From positions 598,206-662,205 of the forward strand of contig CAWELH010000003.1 in the NCBI GenBank assembly GCA_963809925.1: DNA of 64,000 bases, written 5' to 3'. A model generated the notes under the pieces. That model worked only from the letters and a program-made list of their open reading frames with translations. It searched no databases and had not been told where the DNA came from. Position numbers and translations under genes: made by a program. The stretch comes from DASQZK01 sp963809925 (lineage in GTDB: Bacteria; Bacteroidota; Bacteroidia; Bacteroidales; GCA-2748055). Below are positions 26,924-36,335 of the stretch, piece by piece. The first letter of the stretch is position 1. Every line of letters starts with the position of its first letter.

Positions 26924-27517
26924 ATGGGTAAATTCGGGACATATCTGACCTTGGGGGCTGTCACGCTGGTTCTGTTTTCCGGTTGCGACAGGAACAGGAA
27001 TCATCCGGGATGGGACTACTTTCCTGACATGTTTTATTCAAAGGCTTACGAAACCTATGCTCCCAATCCCAATTTCGACAATGGATCAACCATGCGGGTT
27101 CCGGTGGAGGGCACCATTCCCCGTGATTTTACACCCTTTCAGTATACCATTGATCCGGCTGACAGGATCAGGGCAGGGGAGGAACTTAAAAACCCCCTCG
27201 TCATTAATCCTGCGGTGATTGAACGTGGTAAGCTCGAATTTACAACGTTTTGTGCCGGTTGCCATGGAGACAAAGGTGACGGAAACGGTTTTCTGCATTC
27301 CAGTGGATTGTATATCGTGGTACCCCGATCACTGGTTGGTGAAACTGTCAGGGATCTTAAGGATGGGGAGATCTATCATACCATCACACTTGGTTTTGGG
27401 TCCATGGGAGCACACGGATCGCAGATACGACCTGACGATCGCTGGAAGATTATTGCTTACATCAGGCATGTTCTTGAACCCCAGGCTTTAAAAGACACAA
27501 CGATCTCAACACAGTAG
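26924..27517 (+). CDS. actE: Alternative complex III monoheme cytochrome c subunit ActE
   Basis: A 197-residue lipoprotein (LFSGC, Cys21) with one heme-binding site CAGCH at 110-114 followed by GDKGDGNG. Before the heme domain there is an extension (HPGWDYFPDMFYSKAYETYAPNP, then TMRVPVEGTIPR) that is typical of ActE. The axial Met is probably in FGSMGAHGSQI. It would hand electrons from the complex to the terminal oxidase, directly or via a soluble cytochrome. Confidence 0.95.
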   Translation: MGKFGTYLTLGAVTLVLFSGCDRNRNHPGWDYFPDMFYSKAYETYAPNPNFDNGSTMRVPVEGTIPRDFTPFQYTIDPADRIRAGEELKNPLVINPAVIERGKLEFTTFCAGCHGDKGDGNGFLHSSGLYIVVPRSLVGETVRDLKDGEIYHTITLGFGSMGAHGSQIRPDDRWKIIAYIRHVLEPQALKDTTISTQ

Positions 27518-27557
27518 AACGGGCCTTGATTACAGTTAAAAATAAAACTCAACACAT

Positions 27558-28718
27558 ATGAAGGAAGATTTCAACGTGTCAATGTCCTTCAGGATCATAT
27601 CCGCAATCCTTGCCTTTGCAGGACTTGGAGTTATGGTATTTGGCCTAATCACCGACCCTCAGCGAGGATGGGCAGATTACCTCCTGAATAATTATTATTT
27701 TCTTTCCCTGTCTCTCGGCGCGGTGTTTTTTATTGTAATTCAGTATATTTCACAGTCGGGATGGTCATCAGGTTTTAAGAGGATACCAGAGGCCATGATG
27801 GCATACCTGCCGGTTGCTGCGGCGTTCTTTGTACTTATTTACTTCGGGATGCACGCTCTATATGCATGGAGTAACGTGGAGGTGCAGGCTGCCGATCCTT
27901 ATGTCAGCCATAAACTCATATACCTAAACCAACCCTTCTTTTTTATCAGGCTGGTCCTGTTTTTTGCTCTTTGGATCATTTTTGCCCGTATTCTCAGGCG
28001 TTTTTCATTAAAAGAAGATCAGGATGGCGGGCTGGAATACTTCAGGCGGAGTGAGTTCTATTCCAGGATTTACATCTTTGTGCTGGTTGTGACCTTTCTT
28101 TTTGCTGCATTCGACTGGATCATGTCCATTGATGTACACTGGTATTCCACCGTTTTTGCCCTTAAGAATATGCTTTCGGCTTTTCTTCACGGAATATCAG
28201 TTATCATTCTGATCCTGTTTCTGCTTCACAACAAGGGCTACTTCCCCTTCCTGAATAAATATCATCTGCATGACTTTTCACGGTACCTATTTATGTTAGG
28301 TATTATATGGGGATATCTCTGGTTCGTTCAGTTTATGCTTATCTGGTACGGGAATCTACCGGAAGAGACCATATACTATTATTACCGCTGGCAGGACGGG
28401 TGGAAAACCCTGTTCTTTGCCGAGATATTGCTGAATTGGGCTGTTCCGTTCTTTGTTCTTCTTCCCGTGAGCACCAGCCGTAACAAATACTTTATGATCA
28501 TTGTCATTTGCTTTCTCATTATTGGGCAGTATGTGGAACAGTATCTTCAAATCGTACCGGGTGTGACCGGCAAAATTCAGTTCGGCTTCATAGAGATCGG
28601 AAGTTTCATTGGGTTTGCCGGCTTGTTTGCCTTCGTGGTGGCGCATTCCTTGTCAACAGCAAAGGTTGTCCCGGTGAATCATCCCTATCTTGAGGAAAGC
28701 CTGGAACATCAGTTCTAA
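27558..28718 (+). CDS. actF: Alternative complex III membrane subunit ActF
   Basis: A 386-residue polytopic protein with around ten helices, the shorter NrfD-like partner of ActC. Family-typical features are FAAFDWIMSIDVHWYSTVFALKN, LHDFSRYLFMLGIIWGYLWFVQFMLIWYGNLPEETIYY and NWAVPFFVLLPVSTSRN. It lies 40 bp after actE and closes the canonical set of six act genes. Confidence 0.95.
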   Translation: MKEDFNVSMSFRIISAILAFAGLGVMVFGLITDPQRGWADYLLNNYYFLSLSLGAVFFIVIQYISQSGWSSGFKRIPEAMMAYLPVAAAFFVLIYFGMHALYAWSNVEVQAADPYVSHKLIYLNQPFFFIRLVLFFALWIIFARILRRFSLKEDQDGGLEYFRRSEFYSRIYIFVLVVTFLFAAFDWIMSIDVHWYSTVFALKNMLSAFLHGISVIILILFLLHNKGYFPFLNKYHLHDFSRYLFMLGIIWGYLWFVQFMLIWYGNLPEETIYYYYRWQDGWKTLFFAEILLNWAVPFFVLLPVSTSRNKYFMIIVICFLIIGQYVEQYLQIVPGVTGKIQFGFIEIGSFIGFAGLFAFVVAHSLSTAKVVPVNHPYLEESLEHQF

Positions 28719-28733
28719 TTTTCGGATGACGTG

Positions 28734-29576
28734 ATGTTTGAAAAGCTATACCGAACCGTCAGAATCTTATCTCTGGATATTGTGGCTGGTGTTGGTGCCG
28801 GCTCGATTTTTGCCGCCCGGATCATGGAAATCAGGCTGCCATGGACATACCTTACAGTGATGTGCTTAACGGTATGGCTGATATATCTTACAGATCATCT
28901 GCTTGATGGCATAAAAAAGAAGAGCTCATCCTCCCATTCACTGCACGGCATTTTTTACAGGTATAAAATTCCATTGATCCTTTTCCTGCTTATAGCTGTT
29001 ATTTTTGATTTCAGACTTTCCCTATATACCCTGCCTCCGTCGATCATTCAGTTTGGATTGATCATTGGTGGTGCCACAGTTCTTTATCTGAGTCTTGCTT
29101 TTTTTTCAGGAAGAGGAAATTCTGTATTTTTTATGAAGGAGCTATGGATTTCGGTAATATATACCATGGCTGTATGGGGCGGGCCGGTTATTTATTCCGG
29201 CAATACCATGCAGACGTGGCAAATTATAGTTATGACATCCTATGGACTACTTGTCTTATCTAATGTGCTGTCTTACAGTTATTTTGAATATAATGCCGAT
29301 AGGAGTGGGCAGGAGCGTTCCTTTGCTGTGGATTTTGGACTGTCACGGACCCGTATTCTGATCTATATTTTACTTGGAGCTGCTATTGCCGCATGTCTTG
29401 GCAACCTACTTGTGTTTGAGCAACCTATGTCACTCAGTAGTATGATCATTGGATTTATGGCATTGTGCCTGTTCATCCTCATCCGTTTCCCATCTTATTT
29501 CAGGAATTACGGCTTGTACGGTATATATGCCGATGCCCTTTTTCTTTTACCAATCCTGGTAGTTACCGCCGGCTGA
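28734..29576 (+). CDS. UbiA-like polytopic membrane protein
   Basis: A ~280-residue protein with about eight helices. Two short Asp-containing stretches, YLTDHLLDGIKKK and YFEYNADRSGQERSFAVDFG, stand where UbiA prenyltransferases carry their metal-binding NDxxDxxxD motifs, but both are incomplete. It may be a divergent prenyltransferase (heme O or quinone-type chemistry would suit the neighbours) or an inactive relative. It starts 15 bp after actF, so it is probably co-transcribed with the complex. I use the ATG at 28734; a GTG directly before it is also possible. Its end overlaps the convergent BASS gene by 14 bp. Confidence 0.7.
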   Translation: MFEKLYRTVRILSLDIVAGVGAGSIFAARIMEIRLPWTYLTVMCLTVWLIYLTDHLLDGIKKKSSSSHSLHGIFYRYKIPLILFLLIAVIFDFRLSLYTLPPSIIQFGLIIGGATVLYLSLAFFSGRGNSVFFMKELWISVIYTMAVWGGPVIYSGNTMQTWQIIVMTSYGLLVLSNVLSYSYFEYNADRSGQERSFAVDFGLSRTRILIYILLGAAIAACLGNLLVFEQPMSLSSMIIGFMALCLFILIRFPSYFRNYGLYGIYADALFLLPILVVTAG

Positions 29577-30432
29577 GCATTCTTATTCCATAACCAAGGA
29601 AAGCTGTCGTGAAAAATGAGAATGAGCCATAGATGACAGGCACGATTGCCATAGACGGACTGCTGAGTAAGGTTGTGGCCACAAAGATAGCCAGTGCACT
29701 GTTCTGTAATCCCACTTCCACGGATATGGTAAACTGATTTCGCTTACTTAGGCGAAAGAATTTTGCTATAAGCCAGCCTGCCGTCATAGACAGTAAATTC
29801 AGAAATAGTGCGGGTGGGAACAGATTTAGATAATCGATCAGATGTGCCGATTCTTCACTTTGATCAATAAAAATTACCCCGGAAAATACAAGAAGTAAAA
29901 GGAGTGGCAGGATGACCCTCAAAGGTTTTTCCAGTGAGATTGCAAACTTTGGCATATAATGACGGACAAGCACTCCTATGGTAGCAGGTACGGCAGTTAC
30001 TATAAATATATTGAGAATCGTGTTCATAACAGGAAGGTGGATGGCAGCCTGCTGACTCATAAAAAACCAGAGTGCTGTGCTTACGATGAGGGGAATGGTA
30101 ATAAGTGTGATCAGACTGTTCAGCATCGTTATGGAAATCGAGAGTGCTACATTCCCTTTTAGGAGAAAATTTACCAGATTCGATGTGGCTCCGCCGGGAC
30201 AGGCAGCGATCAGAATTAGCCCGACCTTATAGGTAGGGTCCATAGGTATGATTAAATCAATTCCAAAGGCAATAAGAGGGAGGATAAGCATCTGACAACA
30301 GAGTCCCACAATCACTGCTTTCGGATAAAGGAAAATGATCCGGAAATCGCTGAATTCAATCGATAGTCCGGTCCCAAGGGTAATAATACCAAGGGTTAGG
30401 GGAAGAAGGAAGTCTGAAAATAGATTTTCCAT
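29563..30432 (-). CDS. Bile acid:sodium symporter (BASS) family transporter
   Basis: A ~289-residue membrane protein with about nine to ten helices. The family pattern is clear: LGIITLGTGLSIEFSDF, a helix with VGLCCQMLILPLIAFG, the conserved GLILIAACPGGATSNLVNFLLKGN and later SVEVGLQNSALAIFVATTLL. BASS proteins move organic anions with Na+; bacterial members carry many substrates other than bile acids. I place the start at MENLFSDF; an upstream Met at 30453 adds seven residues. It is convergent with the act-linked gene and shows no obvious functional tie to it. Confidence 0.92.
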   Translation of the reverse strand: MENLFSDFLLPLTLGIITLGTGLSIEFSDFRIIFLYPKAVIVGLCCQMLILPLIAFGIDLIIPMDPTYKVGLILIAACPGGATSNLVNFLLKGNVALSISITMLNSLITLITIPLIVSTALWFFMSQQAAIHLPVMNTILNIFIVTAVPATIGVLVRHYMPKFAISLEKPLRVILPLLLLLVFSGVIFIDQSEESAHLIDYLNLFPPALFLNLLSMTAGWLIAKFFRLSKRNQFTISVEVGLQNSALAIFVATTLLSSPSMAIVPVIYGSFSFFTTAFLGYGIRMLSRR

Positions 30433-30614
30433 AAACGTCCAAAGGAACAACAAAAATAATGAAATTAAAAGTAAACTTTGTTATCTTTCATTATGTTTAT
30501 AAATCACAGGTTTCGCGGATATCGAACGGTTGAAATTCGGTGCGGAAAAGTGAATTGTCACAATATCTGAGCGTGAAGTCTGGTACACTATCCCCCGAAT
30601 AATTACACCATAAA

Positions 30615-31256
30615 ATGATCAAATTTTATAATCGTCCGGCATTTAAAATACCGGAACTTGTTTTAATCTATATTGGCCTCCCCCTGTTGTATTTTTTCAA
30701 TCTTATCCCCTTTCATAAATCCATTCCGCTACTTGTCGTTTTTTTTCTTTTCGTGGTTATTCTTCTACGCAACAGACAGTTCAAACGTAAGGAGCTGGGA
30801 TTTAACGGCTACAGGTCCTGGCGTCCCATCCTTCTTCGCTTTATTTTCTTCGCTATTGTCACTTCAGTTCTGGTATGGATTTTTGCACGAGCACAGTTTT
30901 TCATCCTGCCGAAAACCAACGCTTCGCTATGGCTTATGATCATAGTCTTTTACCCCATATGGTCAGCATTTCCGCAGGAACTTATCTACCGTACCTGGTT
31001 TTTCAACCGGTACAGGGATCTTTTTAAAAACGAAAATATTTATTTTCTCACCAACGCCTTCTTGTTTTCATTTTCACACATCATATTCCGGAACTGGCTT
31101 GCATTGGCGCTAACTTTTATCGGAGGATTTCTTTTTTCGGTTACATACAGTAAGAGCCGGTCATTGTTGACCGTTTTTGTGGAACATACGCTTTACGGTG
31201 ATTTCATTTTTACTGTCGGGATCGGACAATTCTTCTATATGGCGTTGAGCAAATGA
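30615..31256 (+). CDS. CPBP-family intramembrane protein, possible glutamic protease
   Basis: A 213-residue protein with about six helices. CPBP/CAAX-type proteases have EExxxR, FxxxH and a last His motif. Here motif 1 reads QELIYR (Gln121, Glu122, Arg126), motif 2 is FSFSH (His155), and motif 3 may be EHTLYGD (His191). The first Glu of EExxxR is therefore Gln, which may reduce or alter activity. Its 3' end overlaps the convergent DUF4328-like gene by 22 bp. Confidence 0.82.
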   Translation: MIKFYNRPAFKIPELVLIYIGLPLLYFFNLIPFHKSIPLLVVFFLFVVILLRNRQFKRKELGFNGYRSWRPILLRFIFFAIVTSVLVWIFARAQFFILPKTNASLWLMIIVFYPIWSAFPQELIYRTWFFNRYRDLFKNENIYFLTNAFLFSFSHIIFRNWLALALTFIGGFLFSVTYSKSRSLLTVFVEHTLYGDFIFTVGIGQFFYMALSK

Positions 31257-31876
31257 GTTCGACGTTTCAACCTTCTGAAGAAAAGTACTGCGATGGTGAT
31301 AGCCATTAGTCTAATGATCAGGACGATCAGGTTTTTCCAGAACCTGCCCGGGACTGGCACTGAATTTACTGTCAGGAGCCCTGAAAATGGTGAATTACTG
31401 AAAAAATGCGTGAAACCTGAAAGTATGAAAAAGAGCCACCACCATACTACCAGCTTTGAATCAGATTTGCTTTTTTGGTGTGATGTAATTGACTCCAGTG
31501 ATTCGTCGATTTCGCGCATGATCAGGAAGGGTACAAAGAGGTTGAGTACCGGAATGAACCATGACCAGATAGTGGATGAGGGATTATATGACAGGTGGTA
31601 TAATTCTTCCCTTGACCGCAGGTAACTATACGTGATATAGAACCACCTGAGAAAATAAAAGGCCAGGAAAACGACGGTAAGTGAACGTAATATGAAGAGA
31701 ATCATTTGAAGGCTCACCGTCAGGCTGGCAGTTTTCATTGGATCACTTACACCGGGGTAGTGCATCAACCGATAAAAGAGGATGTGAAATACAACAGACA
31801 GTAGCGTCAATCCCGCGAGTATATAGAAAAGTTCCAGCACATGTTCCGTCTGTTCGGATATACGTTTTTTAATCAT
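31235..31876 (-). CDS. DUF4328-like membrane protein
   Basis: About 213 residues with four or more helices. The central part, WFYITYSYLRSREELYHLSYNPSSTIWSWFIPVLNLFVPFLIMREI, matches the DUF4328 pattern (WxxxAYxNL, GWAxGxWFIPxxNLxxPYxxxxE). I start at MIKKRISEQ because the 32 upstream codons (to 31972) look like non-coding sequence. It follows the caa3 oxidase operon 3' end by about 180 bp on the same strand. No function is known. Confidence 0.75.
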   Translation of the reverse strand: MIKKRISEQTEHVLELFYILAGLTLLSVVFHILFYRLMHYPGVSDPMKTASLTVSLQMILFILRSLTVVFLAFYFLRWFYITYSYLRSREELYHLSYNPSSTIWSWFIPVLNLFVPFLIMREIDESLESITSHQKSKSDSKLVVWWWLFFILSGFTHFFSNSPFSGLLTVNSVPVPGRFWKNLIVLIIRLMAITIAVLFFRRLKRRTHLLNAI

Positions 31877-32055
31877 GGTATGTTCAGGTTGAAGGTGAAA
31901 GGCAGGGTTTGGGTGTGAATGAATTGCTCGCCGGGTCGATGAATAATGGGCTCCCGGCATGGAATAAGACATTTCCTGGTCGCATTGTTCTGTCGGAAAA
32001 TCCGGGGATAGCTGCCGGGAATCAGGAGCGCTTATTAATTATTGACTTCCGCCTC

Positions 32056-33003
32056 CTATTCCTTCAATGTTTTAAGGTATTCAATGATCTTGCTGATATC
32101 ATCATTCGAAACGACGCCCTGATATGGTTGCATCAGACCCTTCTGATATCCTTTTACTATCTGTGAGTTGGGATCAAAGATGGATTGTCTAATATAAGCG
32201 GAGTCTATCTTAACCGTCTTTTCCTGTCCGTTTTCCGTCACCTGCTGCTCCTCTCCCCAGATACCCAGGTAGGATGGCCCGACGAGTTTTGATCCGTCGG
32301 AGGAGTGGCATGCAACACATCCGTTCTTTTTAAGGATGGCAAGACCCGGGCTGCCTGCTTCCTCTGTTCCACCTGTGGCTGCAACAGCTGTGGTATCGGA
32401 ATACCATTTTTTAAACTCGTCGGCAGGAAGCACTTCCACGCTCGACGACATATATGAATGTTGTAATCCGCAATACTCGGCACAGAAAATATGGAATGAC
32501 CCCTCCATCTGGGGGATGAACCACATCACCTTCTGCCGGCCGGGAACCATATCTTCCTTAAGTCGGAAAGCGGGGATATAAAAGCTATGTATCACATCGA
32601 CCGATTGAAGGTTCAGGGTTACCGGTTCGTTGATGGGTACATATAGCTTATCGGAAATTTTCCCGTTTTCATAGATAAAGGTAAAATTCCACATCCTTGC
32701 ACTGGCAATGACTTTTCTTGCTTCGGCTGGTGGCTTTTTCATGGGTCTCCATCCGGCCCAGCCGAAATAAAACATCAGCAAGGCCAGAATGGTAGGGATT
32801 ACCGTCCATGTCACCTCAAGGGCCGTGCTGCCATGAATTTGTGCGGCTTTGGGGTTCCTTTTCCGGTTATACCTGATGATGAAGTATATCATGATTGCAG
32901 TCAGGCCGATCAGGAATATGAAACAAATGCCCAGAATGATGATGAAGGTCATGTTGACCTTTGCCGAAAAATTTGATGCGTCAAGTCCTGTGGTTGAATA
33001 CAT
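32056..33003 (-). CDS. coxB: Cytochrome c oxidase subunit II with fused cytochrome c domain (caa3 type)
   Basis: A 315-residue protein: two membrane helices near residues 18-45 and 63-82, then the cupredoxin domain with the CuA centre (His139, Cys174, Glu176, Cys178, His182, Met185 in FCAEYCGLQHSYM), then a cytochrome c domain (CVACH, 229-233; axial Met probably in GLMQPYQG). It accepts electrons from a c-type donor and feeds heme a in subunit I. Here coxB is the last gene of the oxidase operon rather than the first. The fused heme domain could take electrons directly from the Act complex. Confidence 0.96.
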   Translation of the reverse strand: MYSTTGLDASNFSAKVNMTFIIILGICFIFLIGLTAIMIYFIIRYNRKRNPKAAQIHGSTALEVTWTVIPTILALLMFYFGWAGWRPMKKPPAEARKVIASARMWNFTFIYENGKISDKLYVPINEPVTLNLQSVDVIHSFYIPAFRLKEDMVPGRQKVMWFIPQMEGSFHIFCAEYCGLQHSYMSSSVEVLPADEFKKWYSDTTAVAATGGTEEAGSPGLAILKKNGCVACHSSDGSKLVGPSYLGIWGEEQQVTENGQEKTVKIDSAYIRQSIFDPNSQIVKGYQKGLMQPYQGVVSNDDISKIIEYLKTLKE

Positions 33004-33008
33004 ATCTC

Positions 33009-33293
33009 TTACCTGTATATATAATCGATTAAGGTCGTATAAATTACAATTCCGATCAGCAGTACAACGCCAATGACAAGGTAAGCAAATAATCGCTTTT
33101 CAAATCTGAGATGCATAAAAATGGTTAGTACCAGGCTTGATTTGATTACAGCGATTATCAGAGCTGCAGTCACAGTCAGGGTTCCGAGCTGAATACGGGT
33201 CACGCCGACGGATGTCAACGTGAGGATAACCAGTGTGACAAGTACGATGACCAGCGTCCTGTATGGAATGACATGGGTTTTTTCTTCAGACAT
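33009..33293 (-). CDS. coxD: Cytochrome c oxidase subunit IV family protein
   Basis: A 94-residue protein with three predicted helices (LVIVLVTLVILTLTSVGVT; LTVTAALIIAVIKSSLVLTIFMHLRFE; LFAYLVIGVVLLIGIVIYTTL). The VIKSSLVLTIFMHLRFE segment is the hallmark of the bacterial COX4 family. It lies between coxC (12 bp) and coxB (5 bp). Confidence 0.93.
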   Translation of the reverse strand: MSEEKTHVIPYRTLVIVLVTLVILTLTSVGVTRIQLGTLTVTAALIIAVIKSSLVLTIFMHLRFEKRLFAYLVIGVVLLIGIVIYTTLIDYIYR

Positions 33294-33305
33294 ATCGCCA
33301 GATTT

Positions 33306-33902
33306 TCAGGTTACAAGATAAAACAAAGGAAACAGGAAGATCCAGATAAGATCGACCAGGTGCCAGTACAGTCCGCTGTTTTCAAGTAGTACATAGCTGT
33401 CGGGATTTATCTTGTCCTTCCATATAAATACCATGATGAAGCCAATAAAAGTAAGGCCGATGATAATGTGCAGTGCATGCAAACCGGTCATAAAGAAATA
33501 AAGTCCGAAGAACAGGATATCACCTTGTCCCCAGGTGGCCATGATCTCAGAGCCCGGGTAGATATGATGATGGATCTTTGTACCCCATTCGAAATATTTG
33601 TTTACCAGGAAGGCGATGCCAAGAAGCACGGTTATCGAGAGGAGGATGAGAGAAAGTTTTTTAGATCCCTTTTGCATGGCCGTGATCGACATGGCAATGG
33701 TCATACTGCTTGTGAGAAGGATAATGGTGTTCAACGTCCCGATAAATACATTCAGCTCTTCCGCTGCAAGGTGGAAGGCTTCAGGATGTTTATAACGGTA
33801 AACAGAATACACCACGAATAATCCTGCGAAGAGCAGCATTTCTGTGAAAAGGAACAGCCACATCCCGGTTTTTGATGCAAGATCATCTCTGTGTTCTTCC
33901 AT
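33306..33902 (-). CDS. coxC: Cytochrome c oxidase subunit III
   Basis: A 198-residue short-form subunit III with five helices. Seen are KTGMWLFLFTEMLLFAGLFVVY with the conserved Glu, LLTSSMTIAMSI, GLYFFMTGLHALHIIIGLTFI and the end WHLVDLIWIFLFPLFYLV. It stabilises subunit I and may guide oxygen entry. Seventeen bp separate it from coxA. Confidence 0.95.
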   Translation of the reverse strand: MEEHRDDLASKTGMWLFLFTEMLLFAGLFVVYSVYRYKHPEAFHLAAEELNVFIGTLNTIILLTSSMTIAMSITAMQKGSKKLSLILLSITVLLGIAFLVNKYFEWGTKIHHHIYPGSEIMATWGQGDILFFGLYFFMTGLHALHIIIGLTFIGFIMVFIWKDKINPDSYVLLENSGLYWHLVDLIWIFLFPLFYLVT

Positions 33903-33919
33903 AGTGTTTAATTAATACG

Positions 33920-35539
33920 TTAGTCGTAGTCATAGGGGCCATTCGTGATGACCGGAATTTCAGCAAAATTTTCAACAGGCGGAGGTGAAGGTACAGTCCA
34001 TTCAAGGGTTTTTCCGTTCCATGGGTTCATTTCGGCTTTAGGCCCCGACCGTGCTCCCCTGAACAGGTTGATCAGGATGATGATCAGACCTGCGATCATA
34101 ACCCATGACCCCATGGTAGAAATGATATTTCCGCCATGGAACATCTCATCATAGTCGTAATACCTCCTGGGCATCCCCATCATCCCAAGGTAGAACATGG
34201 GTGTATATAGGGTCAGGAAGCCGATAAAGAAGATAAGCCAACCTGTATTTGCCCATTTATGGTCGTACATTCTTCCGAACATCTTTGGGTACCAGTAATG
34301 AAGCGCTGCAAAAAATGAAAATCCGGTACCTCCGAAGACGATAAAGTGGAAATGTGCCAGAACAAATTGTGTATCATGAAGATGTACGTTTGTGGCAAGG
34401 GAACCCAGCACCAGGCCTGAGAGGCCGCCGATCATAAATACGAAGATGAATGAAACCGCCCAGTAGAATGGTGTGTCCAGGAGTATGGAGCCTTTATGCA
34501 TCGTCGCAATCCAGTTAAAGACTTTGATGGCACTTGGAATAGCAACAAGGAATGTAAGGAATGAGAACGTGAATAGCGCAACATTGCTCATTCCTGATAC
34601 GAACATATGATGTCCCCAAACGAAATAACCCACAAAGGCTATGGCGAGGGTGGAACCAATGATGAACTTGTATCCGAAGATGGTCTTTTGTGAAAATGTC
34701 GGAATAATTTCTGAGATCACTCCCATGGCTGGCAGGATCATAATATATACTGCCGGGTGGCTGTATATCCAGAACAGGTGCTGATATAAGATGGGATCAC
34801 CGCCCAGTGTAGGATCGAAAAATCCGATATGGAGAGTGCGTTCCGCAACAATCATCAACAAGGTAATACCAATAATGGGTGTGGCAAGGAGTTGTATCCA
34901 TGCTGTGCCATAGATCGTCCAGGGGAAAAGGGGCATCTTAAGCCAGGTCATACCCGGCGCCCGCATCCTGTGTATAGTAACCAGGAAGTTCAATCCGGTA
35001 AGAATTGAGGAGAAACCCAGTACAAAGGCCCCCATCACTGCAGGAAGCATATTGGTTGATGTCTTAAAGCTATACGGGGCATAAAACGTCCAACCGGTAT
35101 CGGGAGCGCCACCGCCGGCGAAAAGTGAAAAGAGGACGAGACAAATGCCGGTGATGTATATATACCAGGAGAAAAGGTTTAGTCTGGGAAAGGCAACATC
35201 TTTCGCCCCGATTAACAGCGGAAGGAAAAAATTTCCAAATACCGCAGGTATCCCCGGAATGACGATGACAAAAATCATGATGACACCGTGGAGAGTAAAA
35301 AACGCATTATAAGTCTGGGCGTTCATTATGGTTTTCCCCGGGGCGATCAGTTCAAATTTCATTGACAGACCCAGGGATGCGCCAATAATGAAAAACGTCA
35401 TGATGGTAAACATATAAAGCAGTCCGATCCTCTTATGATCAGTGGAGAGGATCCATGCAAAAATTCCTTTTCGCTTGCTTTTAACCTCGAGGTAACTGGG
35501 TTCGGGAATACTCACGGATGTAGAGCTCATTTCAGGCAA
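33920..35539 (-). CDS. coxA: Cytochrome c oxidase subunit I, A2-type
   Basis: The catalytic heme-copper subunit, 539 residues with twelve helices. Heme and CuB ligands are in FFTLHGVIMIF, IYSHPAVYIMILPAMGVISE, WGHHMFVSGM and HDTQFVLAHFHFIVFGG. The segment YSHPAVY (Tyr259-Tyr265) replaces the GHPEVY of A1 enzymes; the YS pair in place of the Glu marks the A2 subfamily described for the Rhodothermus marinus caa3 oxidase. Its 5' end overlaps the Sco gene by 8 bp, so the two are translationally close. Confidence 0.97.
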   Translation of the reverse strand: MPEMSSTSVSIPEPSYLEVKSKRKGIFAWILSTDHKRIGLLYMFTIMTFFIIGASLGLSMKFELIAPGKTIMNAQTYNAFFTLHGVIMIFVIVIPGIPAVFGNFFLPLLIGAKDVAFPRLNLFSWYIYITGICLVLFSLFAGGGAPDTGWTFYAPYSFKTSTNMLPAVMGAFVLGFSSILTGLNFLVTIHRMRAPGMTWLKMPLFPWTIYGTAWIQLLATPIIGITLLMIVAERTLHIGFFDPTLGGDPILYQHLFWIYSHPAVYIMILPAMGVISEIIPTFSQKTIFGYKFIIGSTLAIAFVGYFVWGHHMFVSGMSNVALFTFSFLTFLVAIPSAIKVFNWIATMHKGSILLDTPFYWAVSFIFVFMIGGLSGLVLGSLATNVHLHDTQFVLAHFHFIVFGGTGFSFFAALHYWYPKMFGRMYDHKWANTGWLIFFIGFLTLYTPMFYLGMMGMPRRYYDYDEMFHGGNIISTMGSWVMIAGLIIILINLFRGARSGPKAEMNPWNGKTLEWTVPSPPPVENFAEIPVITNGPYDYD

Positions 35540-36314
35540 GTTTGGTTTTTCTTCTCACAAATACAAGGACAAGGAATATGACCAGTGAAATGAACGTGAT
35601 CAGTATCCCTGCTACTTTGGTAATATTAAAAACGAATTGATTTCCTTTTGTGTCGTATGAATAGCAGAAGGCAAGAAGTCTGTTGATGGACGGACCTATT
35701 TTGCCGTCGGCGGCTTCAACCATAGTAATTTTGATGTCAAACGGCAGGAATTCAATCCCCCTCAGATACCTGGTTATCTTCCCGCCAGGTGCAAGGGCAA
35801 TAAGGCCCGTTGGGTGGGTGTACTGCCCAGCGATCCACTTATAATGAAAACCCACAGAGTTGGTTAATTTGGCGATGTTAGCACTGTCACTCACAAAAAA
35901 AAGCCAGTCTTTTTCCGCGGCCTTGTTTGTCATGTTCTTCAGGTAATTTCCTTTTTTCTGAATGCCCAATTCGATATTTTCGGTTGGATCGAAGCTTACA
36001 GTAAGGACCTGGTAATCCCTTCCAAATTCGAGACCGACCTGGTCGATGGATTTGGAAATACCCCACATCAGCGGGCTGCAGGTTCCAGGGCAGCGGTAGT
36101 ATACCAACGACAAAATGGTGGGTTTGTCGATGAGATCGCCGAGAAGCACGGTATCTTTATTCTCATTGATCAATTTTGTATCCAGCGCTACATAACTGCC
36201 TTGTTTTTCTTCAAATCCGACATTGAGATTTTGAGAGGAAACAGGTGTCTGTGAGTGAACGGGAGTAAATGAAAGCGCGAAGAGGAAGAAAGCCGGGAAG
36301 ATAAATGATCTCAT
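35532..36314 (-). CDS. SCO1/SenC-type copper chaperone
   Basis: About 260 residues: a signal peptide (MRSFIFPAFFLFALSFTPVHSQ), a thioredoxin-fold domain with the copper site CPGTC in VYYRCPGTCSPLMWGI, a later His in YTHPTGLIAL, and a C-terminal helix (GILITFISLVIFLVLVFV). Sco proteins deliver copper to the CuA site of subunit II. First gene of the caa3 operon. I choose the start that gives a clean signal peptide; ATGs at 36335 and 36329 add five to seven residues. Confidence 0.93.
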   Translation of the reverse strand: MRSFIFPAFFLFALSFTPVHSQTPVSSQNLNVGFEEKQGSYVALDTKLINENKDTVLLGDLIDKPTILSLVYYRCPGTCSPLMWGISKSIDQVGLEFGRDYQVLTVSFDPTENIELGIQKKGNYLKNMTNKAAEKDWLFFVSDSANIAKLTNSVGFHYKWIAGQYTHPTGLIALAPGGKITRYLRGIEFLPFDIKITMVEAADGKIGPSINRLLAFCYSYDTKGNQFVFNITKVAGILITFISLVIFLVLVFVRRKTKLA

Positions 36315-36335
36315 GTTTGATGTCTCCATTTTCAA

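Noticed and set aside
29563..30432. A bile-acid transport role for the BASS protein
   Set aside because: The family name is historical; nothing nearby concerns bile acids or sterols.
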